NCBI GenBank assembly: GCA_007124475.1
Contig: SLFB01000217.1
Location: 1-11,285 of the forward strand
Direction of reading: 5' to 3'
Length of the DNA stretch: 11,285 nucleotides
Origin: Vibrio sp.
Lineage (GTDB): Bacteria > Pseudomonadota > Gammaproteobacteria > Enterobacterales > Vibrionaceae
The number at the start of each line of letters is the position of its first letter. Within the stretch, counting starts at the first letter, position 1. The position numbers and the translations under genes are program-made. Under the pieces are notes generated by a model that had not been told where the DNA came from, made no database searches, and worked only from the letters and a program-made list of their open reading frames with translations. Positions 1 to 5,933 of the stretch are shown one piece after another.

Positions 1-465
1 GGCAAAAATACGCTTAGCTCGCACGATAGAATCTAAAGTGCGAAAACCAGCATAATCAAGATGGATTTTTTCACTCGCGACCCCGGCTCTTAATAGGTCT
101 CTTTTCATGGTCCAAGGTTCATTATAGGAACGATGGGCATTGTCACCACTTAACAAAAAATAATTAACTTTATTGTGCTGCTCTAACTCAATAGCGGCTT
201 CAATACGATGAAGATAATAATCGTTTAATGTACGTCCTAAGAATTTACTGGTGCCTAATACGACCGCAACATCAAATTGAGGCAATTGATCGATAGTAGT
301 AATGATGTAATGCCTAGCCTGCCAGCTAATCCAACGGTCGATAGCAAACACGGTACTGATGATGATCATGATCAACAGTATTAGTAAGCAAATACTCCGT
401 AATAACCAACGCAAGCCAATTTTTATCCAGAGTTGGCTTAAATTTGGCGATTTCTTTGTGCCCAT
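1..465 (-). CDS. sanA: SanA-like DUF218 membrane protein (partial, C-terminus beyond window edge)
   Basis: I translated this from the minus strand: 155 codons are open from the ATG at 465 to the window edge. A short basic N-terminus is followed by one membrane helix (about residues 23-41, rich in Leu and Ile). The DUF218 (SanA/YdcF/ElyC) domain starts near residue 65 with VAVVLGTSK. Family hallmarks include SGDN (106-109), YNEPWTM (114-120) and DYAGFRTLDS (137-146). SanA of enteric bacteria is an inner-membrane protein with a periplasmic domain, tied to envelope barrier function and vancomycin resistance at high temperature; its chemistry is not settled. The start overlaps the end of the upstream DUF3392 gene by 28 bases, so the two are probably co-transcribed and perhaps translationally coupled. 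Assignment to the SanA branch rather than YdcF rests on the RTLDS and YNEP motifs. Confidence 0.85.
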   Translation of the reverse strand, partial: MGTKKSPNLSQLWIKIGLRWLLRSICLLILLIMIIISTVFAIDRWISWQARHYIITTIDQLPQFDVAVVLGTSKFLGRTLNDYYLHRIEAAIELEQHNKVNYFLLSGDNAHRSYNEPWTMKRDLLRAGVASEKIHLDYAGFRTLDSIVRAKRIFA

Positions 466-761
466 AGGCCTATTACCACAAAGGTGATGACAATGATACA
501 GAACATCATGCCTCGCTCTAACTGAGCTAATGTTCGCGTTAAGTAGGGACTTGCTTTGACGATGAGCAAGCCATAGCCAAAAGCATTGATTAAAATAAAC
601 ACCAAAGTCCGCACTAGAAAATGCTGTTGGTACATTAATCGACGTAGCAATATATTGATTTCGTTACCAAACATTACCAATAAACAAGCGATTAATGCGA
701 TTGATATTTCGCTTAAATAGGGGACGAGATACTGACCTGCAGGAGCAAAAAAACTTAGCAT
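438..761 (-). CDS. DUF3392 family small integral membrane protein
   Basis: This 107-residue protein has three predicted membrane helices, about residues 17-33, 49-68 and 85-101, and short polar ends. I recognise it as resembling DUF3392, an uncharacterised gammaproteobacterial family common in Vibrio; no biochemical function is known to me. I chose the ATG at 761. The frame stays open to a TTG at 782, but that codon lies inside the terminator-like hairpin that follows maeA, and a GAG ribosome-binding core sits about 10 bases before the ATG. The 3' end overlaps the SanA-like gene by 28 bases, suggesting a two-gene unit. Expression may come by read-through from maeA past the hairpin or from an unseen promoter. 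Family assignment is from memory and moderately sure; membrane topology is direct from the sequence. Confidence 0.75.
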   Translation of the reverse strand: MLSFFAPAGQYLVPYLSEISIALIACLLVMFGNEINILLRRLMYQQHFLVRTLVFILINAFGYGLLIVKASPYLTRTLAQLERGMMFCIIVITFVVIGLWAQRNRQI

Positions 762-781
762 AAAGCGATACTCAAGTAACA

Positions 782-801
782 AAAGCCCCAGGTGGGGCTT
801 T
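782..801 (-). terminator. Terminator-like hairpin after maeA
   Basis: An 8-bp perfect stem (AAAGCCCC / GGGGCTTT) with a 4-base loop starts 10 bases beyond the maeA stop. On the minus strand it is followed only by TTGTTACTT, a short and interrupted U-rich stretch. It is probably a leaky intrinsic terminator that would let some transcription reach the DUF3392 and SanA-like genes. Confidence 0.65.
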
Positions 802-811
802 GATGGATGAA

Positions 812-2500
812 TTAAAAAGCCGTGCGCTTATAACGGCGGTAAGCCGGTTGCCAAAAATGCTGTTCAATGGCGACCTCTAGCGCTTCATCAGTGATTTCTA
901 GAGCGACTCCTTGCTCAATGGCTTTCTTAGCGACCGCGAAAGCAATTTTCTTCGAAACGGAATGAATCGATTCAAGTGGTGGCAGCAGTGGGCCATGGCC
1001 ATTAATGGCCAGAGGTGAGCACAGTGATAGAGCTCGACTTGATTCCATCAGCATTTCATCGGTCACGCGTTTAGCGCCAACCGCTAAGACACCAAGGCCA
1101 ATACCTGGGAAAATGTAGCTGTTGTTACATTGGGCAATTGGGTATGTTTTTCCTTCGTGCAGCACAGGTTCAAAAGGACTGCCGGTAGCGACCAAGGCTT
1201 CGCCATTAGTCCAACGCAAAATATCAGCAGGAATCGCTTCCACACGACTGGTTGGGTTGGATAATGGAAACACAATCGGACGAGGGCAATGAGCATGCAT
1301 CTCTTTGATCACCTCTTCACTAAATAACCCAGGTGCACCCGACACACCCACTAGTACCGTTGGTTTAGCATGGCGGACCACATCGAGCAGTGAAAATCCA
1401 GTGCTTTCTGAAGTCCAATCTTGCGTGTTCGCTTTTTTCTGAACTAAACGTTGTTGGAAATCAAGTAGATTTGGCATTCCTTCTTCTAATAAGCCCCAGC
1501 GATCGACCATATAAACTTGTGACCGGGCTTGAGCGTCAGAAATCCCTTCAGAGACCATTTGAGCGATGATAGCTTCAGCAATACCACAACCGGCAGAGCC
1601 GGCGCCTAAAAAAGTAATGCGCTGTTGTGATAATTGGCTACCTGCCGCTTTACAAGCCGCTAGGAGTGAGCCAACAGTAACTGCCGCGGTACCTTGGATG
1701 TCGTCATTAAAACAACATACGCGATTTTTATAACGCTCAAGTAAGGGCATGGCATTTTTTTGCGCAAAATCTTCAAATTGAATTAAAGCATCAGGCCAAC
1801 GATGTTGCACCGCTTGAATAAAGTCTTCAATAAAACTGTCATATTCTGCACCTGTGATGCGCGGATGACGCCAACCCATATACATAGGGTCTGCAAGGCG
1901 CTGTGGGTTATTAGTGCCTACGTCGAGTACGATAGGTAAAGTATAAGCTGGACTGATACCACCACAAGCTGTGTATAGGGAAAGCTTACCGATTGGAATG
2001 CCCATGCCACCAATGCCTTGGTCGCCAAGACCTAGAATGCGTTCCCCATCGGTGACCACAATCACTTTGACATTATGATTGGCGGCGTTATTCAGTAGAT
2101 CGTCGATACGATCGCGATTGGCATAAGAGATAAATAAGCCTCGACCACGACGATAAATATTGGAGAAGTTTTCACAGGCGGCGCCAACGGTTGGGGTGTA
2201 AATGATTGGCATCATTTCAGAAATATGGTTTTGTACCAGTCGGTAGAAGAGCGTTTCGTTGGTATCTTGGATATTGCGCAGATAAATATGTTTATCCATA
2301 TCGCTTTCAAAATTGCAGTACTGCTGATAAGCACGCATCACTTGCTCTTGGATGGTTTCTGTAGATTCAGGAAGTAAACCATCTAGGTTAAACGAAGCTC
2401 GTTCTTCGGCACTAAAGGCACTACCTTTATTGAGTAGTGGGGTACTTAATAATGCGGGACCAGCGTACGGGATATAAAGCGGACGTTTATCGTTATTCAT
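812..2500 (-). CDS. maeA: NAD-dependent malic enzyme (malate oxidoreductase, decarboxylating)
   Basis: Converts L-malate to pyruvate and CO2 with reduction of NAD+, linking the TCA cycle to pyruvate in the cytoplasm. The 562-residue length matches the large malic enzymes (E. coli MaeA is 565). The N-terminal malic domain holds the catalytic tyrosine in IIYTPTVG (Tyr101), the catalytic lysine in GMGIPIGK (Lys172), and metal ligands in QFEDF (Glu243, Asp244) and NDDIQG (Asp266/267). The NAD-binding Rossmann part has FLGAGSAGCG (297-306) and later SNPTSRVEA. No active-site residue is missing. The NAD rather than NADP preference is inferred from overall similarity to MaeA and from the absence of the C-terminal phosphotransacetylase-like domain of MaeB. 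The ATG at 2500 has a modest AGG ribosome-binding core about 7 bases upstream. A sigma70-like promoter with repeated 8-bp boxes lies just upstream. Confidence 0.97.
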   Translation of the reverse strand: MNNDKRPLYIPYAGPALLSTPLLNKGSAFSAEERASFNLDGLLPESTETIQEQVMRAYQQYCNFESDMDKHIYLRNIQDTNETLFYRLVQNHISEMMPIIYTPTVGAACENFSNIYRRGRGLFISYANRDRIDDLLNNAANHNVKVIVVTDGERILGLGDQGIGGMGIPIGKLSLYTACGGISPAYTLPIVLDVGTNNPQRLADPMYMGWRHPRITGAEYDSFIEDFIQAVQHRWPDALIQFEDFAQKNAMPLLERYKNRVCCFNDDIQGTAAVTVGSLLAACKAAGSQLSQQRITFLGAGSAGCGIAEAIIAQMVSEGISDAQARSQVYMVDRWGLLEEGMPNLLDFQQRLVQKKANTQDWTSESTGFSLLDVVRHAKPTVLVGVSGAPGLFSEEVIKEMHAHCPRPIVFPLSNPTSRVEAIPADILRWTNGEALVATGSPFEPVLHEGKTYPIAQCNNSYIFPGIGLGVLAVGAKRVTDEMLMESSRALSLCSPLAINGHGPLLPPLESIHSVSKKIAFAVAKKAIEQGVALEITDEALEVAIEQHFWQPAYRRYKRTAF

Positions 2501-2542
2501 TTTCTGCCTATGTGTAGGGTAGGTGGGAACAGATGGTTAAAA

Positions 2543-2572
2543 ATGATAGCGGCTTATCTGCTAACTTGTAAA
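2543..2572 (-). promoter_or_regulatory. Candidate sigma70 promoter for maeA
   Basis: On the minus strand TTTACA (2567-2572) and TATCAT (2543-2548) are separated by 18 bases. Both match the -35 and -10 consensus at most positions. The implied transcript start is about 36 bases before the maeA ATG. Inferred from sequence only. Confidence 0.5.
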
Positions 2573-2614
2573 TAGATAAGCTTATGACATTTGGCGTTTA
2601 TTTTATGCTTATCT
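2552..2614. repeat. Three alternating 8-bp boxes (GCTTATCT / AGATAAGC) around the maeA promoter
   Basis: GCTTATCT occurs at 2552-2559, its reverse complement AGATAAGC at 2574-2581, and GCTTATCT again at 2607-2614. Start-to-start distances are 22 and 33 bases, close to two and three helical turns. The first lies in the spacer of the candidate maeA promoter and the second just upstream of its -35. This layout suits a regulator's operator, but I do not recognise the box. Confidence 0.45.
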
Positions 2615-2799
2615 TTTTTCTCTTTGAAACGAGAGTCTGCTGACATTAAAAATGGGCTCTAACGGTCAACACGCCTTGGAGTGTTGGTGAGTGTCGATCA
2701 TCGTAATGGTATCGTTTGGCTTATGCCGATGGATAGCAATAGTAATGCTCTCAATCAAGGTTATATTTTTCAGATAAACAGACCCTAACCAACCATCCG

Positions 2800-2824
2800 C
2801 TACGTCAAGTGGTTTAGGTATATG
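2800..2824 (+). repeat. Possible end remnant of the dispersed Vibrio-type repeat
   Basis: CAAGTGGTTTAGGTATA resembles the right end of the long repeats elsewhere in the window (CAAGTGGTTTG at 7097-7107 and 8157-8168 context) and keeps the terminal GGTATA expected as the complement of the TATACC left end. Only the end is present; no left arm or core hairpin accompanies it. Confidence 0.35.
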
Positions 2825-2965
2825 AGTTTTCTATCTTGATTATTCACATGATACTGTTTTAAATCAGATGTTGATAGTCTATTTCAGATAGGTTATGAAT
2901 TTGCATATGTTCTGTTCAAATGCCGTCAATAAATTCTAGCTAATAGATTGTTTTTTAAAAGAGTA

Positions 2966-2993
2966 TTGCTTTATTGTGGCCGTTGAATAATAG
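2966..2993 (+). promoter_or_regulatory. Candidate sigma70 promoter for the 131-aa gene
   Basis: TTGCTT (2966-2971) and TAATAG (2988-2993) are spaced by 16 bases, 37 bases before the ATG at 3030. Both hexamers are moderate matches, so this is a tentative call. Confidence 0.35.
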
Positions 2994-3029
2994 TAACTCA
3001 GTCGGGATAAATATTCGCTTGAGGGAATA

Positions 3030-3425
3030 ATGAATAAATCACAACCTGTATGCGCCGTGTTTGATTACACTCACTTTTTGGGGGTTTCTTGTACTAAGAA
3101 ATTGAATTTCTCAGACATCATTGCATCATTTGCGCCGGTTTTTGGTACCGTTTGGCAAGATACGGTGAAAGAAAGTCAAAATCATGAACAACGATTGTGG
3201 GAGCTGGCGTTAGCTTCTTTATCAACCCGTCGCAGTGATGAGGCCAATTTAATTGCTTTACTGCAACTGGCTCAGTCAGAGGGGATTGAAGAGCTGACCT
3301 TGGTTATGCCATACGCATTAGATGGGCAGCAGCTGGTCACAATAAAGCAAAATATAGATGTTGAGCTTCACAGTCGCGAGGGTGACCAGATTCTGGCGGT
3401 TATCCCTCAAGCTGCCGACCATTAA
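3030..3425 (+). CDS. Conserved-looking hypothetical protein, 131 aa
   Basis: I do not recognise a domain in this soluble 131-residue protein. It has no signal peptide or membrane helix. Residues about 51-85 look helical (EQRLWELALASL, then LIALLQLAQ). The C-terminal 35 residues alternate hydrophobic and polar as in beta strands (ELTLVMPYAL, ILAVIP). Cys8 and Cys21 are isolated and do not form a metal motif. The start is well supported: GAGGG lies 6 bases before the ATG. Codon use looks like that of its neighbours and the frame is intact, so I take it as a real gene. It is the only plus-strand gene between maeA and ydiJ, diverging from maeA and converging on purC. Position alone does not give a function; a link with malate or purine metabolism would be a guess. 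Confidence 0.8.
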   Translation: MNKSQPVCAVFDYTHFLGVSCTKKLNFSDIIASFAPVFGTVWQDTVKESQNHEQRLWELALASLSTRRSDEANLIALLQLAQSEGIEELTLVMPYALDGQQLVTIKQNIDVELHSREGDQILAVIPQAADH

Positions 3426-3439
3426 TTGGCTTAAGTTGA

Positions 3440-3466
3440 TGTTCGACTCAATGGATGAGTCGAACA
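3440..3466. terminator. Bidirectional terminator-like hairpin between convergent genes
   Basis: A perfect 11-bp stem (TGTTCGACTCA / TGAGTCGAACA) with a 5-base loop sits 14 bases after the plus-strand stop and 23 bases beyond the purC stop. No run of T follows on either strand, so it may act as a weak or factor-assisted terminator or as mRNA 3'-end protection. The convergent position is the main support. Confidence 0.6.
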
Positions 3467-3489
3467 GATCCTAAAGTCAGAGAATAGCG

Positions 3490-4593
3490 CTAGACGATCA
3501 AATCGTACTGTTCCCTGAGTACTGTGATGATCTCTTGCTTAGGATCGGTGCTCAAGATGATCGGAAGGCCAGTGATTTTTTCAGCAATGCCTAAATAAGT
3601 TCGAGAAATATCCATCAAGGCTGATTGTGGTAATGCATTGTCACGAGCGAGGGCCTCCCGTTCAGCCATACGCTGCTTATTTAACAAAATATCTGGATCC
3701 GGGAAGTAGTTAAGTAAGAATTGTCGGAAGTCTTCTTTCGAATTTTCCACGATCTTTCCTTGTTGATATTGCGCAGCATCCCAAATTCTTGAGGAATCAG
3801 GAGTACCCACTTCATCCATATAAATCAGTTTTGGTTTGCCTTTAGTATCGTTTACATAACCGAACTCAAACTTGGTATCGACAAAGATTTGTCTAATCTC
3901 TGCTAAGGCTTGACTAATAACCGTAAAGCCTTGTTTGAGTAGTTTTTCATAAACCTCAATATCAGCCGGCAGGTTAAAGTTAAACGCCGCGAAATTTTGC
4001 TTAATATCGTGGCGCGTGATATTGACATCATCGGCAGCGGGTACGCCGGGGATATCAGTCAGGATCCCTTTGGTTGACGGTGTCATTAATAGCTCTGGCA
4101 GTGGACTGTCTTGCTCTAGCCCATCTGGTAAAGCGATCCCACAAAATTCACGTTCTCCCTCAGCATAAGCGCGCCACATTGACCCCGTAATATATTGTCG
4201 ACAAATGGCTTCAATTTTAATCGGTTTGGCTTTTTGAACGATCCAGACCAAAGGATGTGGAATATCGACGATATGACTATCGGCCAGACCTTGTTGTTTA
4301 AATAATTCGAACCAATGATTAGAAATTGCATTAAGTGCAGCGCCTTTGCCCGGCACACCTTGTAAGCCACCTTCAGCGTGCCAAATACAGTCAAAAGCTG
4401 AGATACGATCACTGATCACCATAATGGCTAATGGAGCATCGCTAGCGATAGGATAACCTTTTTGTTTGATCAATCGTTGACTGTCTTGTTCAGTTAACCA
4501 ATAGACTGAGCGGACTTTACCGCTGTGTACAGGTAAATGAGTACGGATAGGGAGGTCGTCATTGACGGCCAGAACTTGATCAGCAAGGCTCAT
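3490..4593 (-). CDS. purC: Phosphoribosylaminoimidazole-succinocarboxamide synthase (SAICAR synthetase), long form
   Basis: Catalyses ATP-dependent joining of aspartate to CAIR to form SAICAR, a step of de novo IMP synthesis in the cytoplasm. At 367 residues it is the long form found in Vibrio and some other groups; the E. coli enzyme is about 237. Motifs: HSGKVRSVY (23-31) of the ATP-binding N-terminus, ISDRISAFDC (60-69), EAICRQYITGSMWRAY (128-143) for substrate binding, DTKFEFG (239-245) and DEVGTPDSSRIW (260-271). All expected signature residues are present. The ATG at 4593 is preceded by AGGA with a 7-base gap. Upstream are a PurR operator and a leader hairpin, consistent with purine repression. 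It stands alone rather than in a pur operon, but the SulA-like gene lies directly upstream on the same strand. Confidence 0.96.
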   Translation of the reverse strand: MSLADQVLAVNDDLPIRTHLPVHSGKVRSVYWLTEQDSQRLIKQKGYPIASDAPLAIMVISDRISAFDCIWHAEGGLQGVPGKGAALNAISNHWFELFKQQGLADSHIVDIPHPLVWIVQKAKPIKIEAICRQYITGSMWRAYAEGEREFCGIALPDGLEQDSPLPELLMTPSTKGILTDIPGVPAADDVNITRHDIKQNFAAFNFNLPADIEVYEKLLKQGFTVISQALAEIRQIFVDTKFEFGYVNDTKGKPKLIYMDEVGTPDSSRIWDAAQYQQGKIVENSKEDFRQFLLNYFPDPDILLNKQRMAEREALARDNALPQSALMDISRTYLGIAEKITGLPIILSTDPKQEIITVLREQYDLIV

Positions 4594-4634
4594 GAAAGGT
4601 TCCTATTTGGATTAAAGCGCGTAAATAATAAACA

Positions 4635-4662
4635 CCTTGAGATTTGAGAGCCAATCTCAAGG
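4635..4662 (-). promoter_or_regulatory. Strong hairpin in the presumed purC leader
   Basis: CCTTGAGATT and AATCTCAAGG form a perfect 10-bp stem with an 8-base loop. On the minus strand it is followed by TGTTTATTATTT, which is T-rich. The loop contains TCTCAA, which can pair instead with TTGAGA of the 5' arm, so two exclusive folds are possible. It could end sulA-side transcription or act in the purC 5' UTR; the sequence cannot decide which. Confidence 0.5.
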
Positions 4663-4679
4663 CCTTGAACATTGCATGC

Positions 4680-4685
4680 ATAATA
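4680..4685 (-). promoter_or_regulatory. Candidate extended -10 element for purC
   Basis: On the minus strand TGGTATTAT gives an extended -10 (TGn then TATTAT) with no good -35. It would start transcription near 4673, downstream of the PurR box. An alternative pair, TTGGCT and TATTAT (4625-4630) with an 18-base spacer, lies across the leader hairpin. I cannot choose firmly between them. Confidence 0.3.
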
Positions 4686-4713
4686 CCAGAACTATTTTCT
4701 GTCGCCAGATAAA

Positions 4714-4729
4714 AAGCAAACGTTTGCCT
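4714..4729. promoter_or_regulatory. PurR operator (PUR box) upstream of purC
   Basis: The 16-base site is centred on the 12-bp perfect palindrome GCAAACGTTTGC (4716-4727), the core of the known gammaproteobacterial PurR consensus ACGCAAACGTTTTCGT. It lies 121 bases before the purC ATG and just past the stop of the SulA-like gene. PurR with a purine corepressor (hypoxanthine or guanine) would be expected to repress purC here. Confidence 0.85.
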
Positions 4730-4750
4730 TTGTTGGCTATAGATACGCTG

Positions 4751-5146
4751 TTAATGTAACGTCGTCGCGCTTTCATTAAGAAAAAACACTTCACAATGAT
4801 GTTGCTTTGCTATGTATCGCAGCCGAATCTGATCGGCGATATCAATAGTCGCAGAAGCAATAATCGCGCTAGCGTTACCGGATAGAATGGCTTGAATAAC
4901 AATCTCGACTTCAGAGCGAAAATACGACGTTTTCATATGAATGACTTTATGGCACTGAATTCGATATTTACTTAACTGTTGATAGCGAGGACGTGGGCAT
5001 TGTGCTGTATAAAGAATCCATTGCTGTTGCTGGGATAATTGCGCTAAACGAGACAAAATTGGGTGACTTAGCGCTGGTTTACCGTAATGATTGACTGAAT
5101 AAGTGTCATAAGTGACGTCTGAGTAATGGAAAGTTTGGTTAAGCAT
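4751..5146 (-). CDS. sulA: SulA-like SOS cell-division inhibitor
   Basis: SulA blocks cytokinesis after DNA damage by binding FtsZ. This 131-residue protein is shorter than E. coli SulA (169) and divergent, but the order of features agrees with my recollection of that protein. HPILSRLAQLSQQQQWILYT (28-47) corresponds to the helix and strand ending in RWQLWL. KVIHMKTSYFRSEVEIVIQA (67-86) and ILSGNASAIIAS (87-98) correspond to VMQIS and then MVRALRTGNYSVVIGW. The fold is the truncated RecA-like SulA domain. The ATG at 5146 has AGGA 7 bases upstream. The strongest support is outside the protein: a near-consensus LexA box lies 22 bases before the start, with a weaker one beside it. purC follows on the same strand after 157 bases with no unambiguous terminator between. 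It might instead be a SulA-related SOS protein with another target. Confidence 0.8.
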   Translation of the reverse strand: MLNQTFHYSDVTYDTYSVNHYGKPALSHPILSRLAQLSQQQQWILYTAQCPRPRYQQLSKYRIQCHKVIHMKTSYFRSEVEIVIQAILSGNASAIIASATIDIADQIRLRYIAKQHHCEVFFLNESATTLH

Positions 5147-5150
5147 AATA

Positions 5151-5166
5151 CTGTCCTCATATACAT
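5151..5166. promoter_or_regulatory. Second, degenerate LexA-like box
   Basis: CTGTCCTCATATACAT keeps CTGT and has ACAT instead of ACAG at the correct 8-base spacing. It abuts the strong LexA box with a 1-base gap and covers the sulA ribosome-binding site. It could be a cooperative secondary site or chance. Confidence 0.35.
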
Positions 5167-5167
5167 G

Positions 5168-5183
5168 CTGTTCATATATACAG
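5168..5183. promoter_or_regulatory. LexA box (SOS operator) of the SulA-like gene
   Basis: CTGTTCATATATACAG fits the gammaproteobacterial LexA consensus CTGT-N8-ACAG with an AT-rich middle. Read on the minus strand with flanks it is TACTGTATATATGAACAGCA. It overlaps the candidate -10 of the promoter (TTGATC 5203-5208, 17 bases, TACTGT 5180-5185), so LexA binding would block transcription until RecA-stimulated LexA cleavage. Confidence 0.9.
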
Positions 5184-5208
5184 TATTTTAAGCTTATTTG
5201 ATGATCAA
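5180..5208 (-). promoter_or_regulatory. Candidate promoter of the SulA-like gene
   Basis: On the minus strand TTGATC (5203-5208) is followed after 17 bases by TACTGT (5180-5185). The -10 is weak by consensus but lies inside the LexA box, as in other SOS promoters. Confidence 0.45.
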
Positions 5209-5433
5209 GTAATAAATAGGGGTATTTTCTATGCCAAATGAATCCTTCCTTGAGTTTATTAAGCTAGATGATTGATAAATAAGTGGTTGCTTTTTGAACT
5301 TATGAGTTGAGTGAAAATGTGAAATTGTGATCTAAGTAGCAGTTGATTCGTTCGAAAGATCAACAGCCCTTAGCAGCGGCGACAGACTTAGACATCAATA
5401 TTGGTGATTAATGAGACAAAGTTGATGATACAA
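5209..5433. other. Intergenic spacer between the SulA-like and zinc-ribbon genes
   Basis: AT-rich spacer beyond the sulA promoter and before the terminator at 5434-5456. I see no gene. A 14-codon frame at 5231-5275 has AGGGG 8 bases upstream but no other support. Confidence 0.4.
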
Positions 5434-5456
5434 AAAAGCGCCATTACGGCGCTTTT
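5434..5456 (-). terminator. Intrinsic terminator of the zinc-ribbon gene
   Basis: A perfect 9-bp stem (AAAAGCGCC / GGCGCTTTT) with a 5-base loop; on the minus strand the GC-rich half ends in a run of six T. It starts 1 base past the stop codon. Confidence 0.88.
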
Positions 5457-5457
5457 A

Positions 5458-5643
5458 CTAAGAGGCTTTATACATTTCACGCTGACGAGATGCTAGCTCG
5501 TCTAAGTTAAACCTTCGAACATCACTTTTTGCCAATGGATAACAGGCCTGACAAGAGTAATTTGCTTTACCATCAATATATTCATGTTTTATTAGGCTAT
5601 GGGACTGTTTACACCAGTCGCATACGCCGATGATCGACAACAT
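5458..5643 (-). CDS. Small four-cysteine zinc-ribbon-like protein, 61 aa
   Basis: With the ATG at 5643 the protein has CDWC at residues 8-11 and CQAC at 31-34, two CxxC knuckles 19 residues apart, the usual layout of a small zinc ribbon. The C-terminal third is charged and probably helical (NLDELASRQREMYKAS). There is no signal peptide or membrane segment, so it is probably cytoplasmic. The frame also offers a GTG at 5655, but that codon lacks a close ribosome-binding site, while GAG lies about 7 bases before the ATG. The strong terminator right after the stop supports a real gene with its own transcript. Function is unknown to me; nucleic-acid or protein binding is typical of such ribbons but is not shown here. 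Confidence 0.75.
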   Translation of the reverse strand: MLSIIGVCDWCKQSHSLIKHEYIDGKANYSCQACYPLAKSDVRRFNLDELASRQREMYKAS

Positions 5644-5897
5644 TGTTTGACTCACATTGTGTTACTGGTTCTCTGACTAATAGCCTGACAGCAGTCTTTA
5701 AGCTTTTCATGCTAATCAAAAGTGATGAGAATGAAGGGTTTGCTCAGCTGACGCCTATAATAGTTAGAGGAACGTGTTGATATTGTGTAGATTATCGCAC
5801 TTAGTGAGCTATTAAGTTAAGTATTAGTTATTTATTTTGCGATGGGAATCGTTTGCGTGGTCGCGGTGAGAGTTATTGATAAGTCTTTATTATCTTT

Positions 5898-5929
5898 CCT
5901 ACCTGCAACGCCAAGTTGTTTGGCTATGT
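5898..5929 (+). repeat. Right-end fragment of the dispersed repeat
   Basis: CCTACCTGCAACGCCAAG followed by TTGTTTGGC matches the right end of the longer copy at 6985-7112 (CCTACCTGCAACGGCAAG then TGGTTTG) at most positions. No left end or core hairpin precedes it. It begins just beyond the stop of the Sel1/J-domain gene. Confidence 0.6.
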
Positions 5930-5933
5930 TGGT

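Larger units (their letters stand above)
2615..3029. other. Intergenic spacer, mostly without recognisable features
   Basis: Between the divergent maeA and the 131-aa plus-strand gene there is a 529-bp gap. Beyond the maeA control region I see a weak 6-bp hairpin (CAACAC/GTGTTG, 2667-2686), a possible repeat remnant at 2800-2824, and the candidate plus-strand promoter at 2966-2993. No open frame here looks coding; the longest I read, a 23-codon frame from 2706, has no ribosome-binding site. A small RNA cannot be excluded. Confidence 0.4.

Noticed and set aside
2706..2777. 23-codon hydrophobic plus-strand frame between maeA and the 131-aa gene
   Set aside because: No ribosome-binding site and length expected by chance.
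5231..5275. 14-codon plus-strand frame preceded by AGGGG, divergent from the SulA-like gene
   Set aside because: Too short to support without conservation data, and no promoter or terminator is visible.
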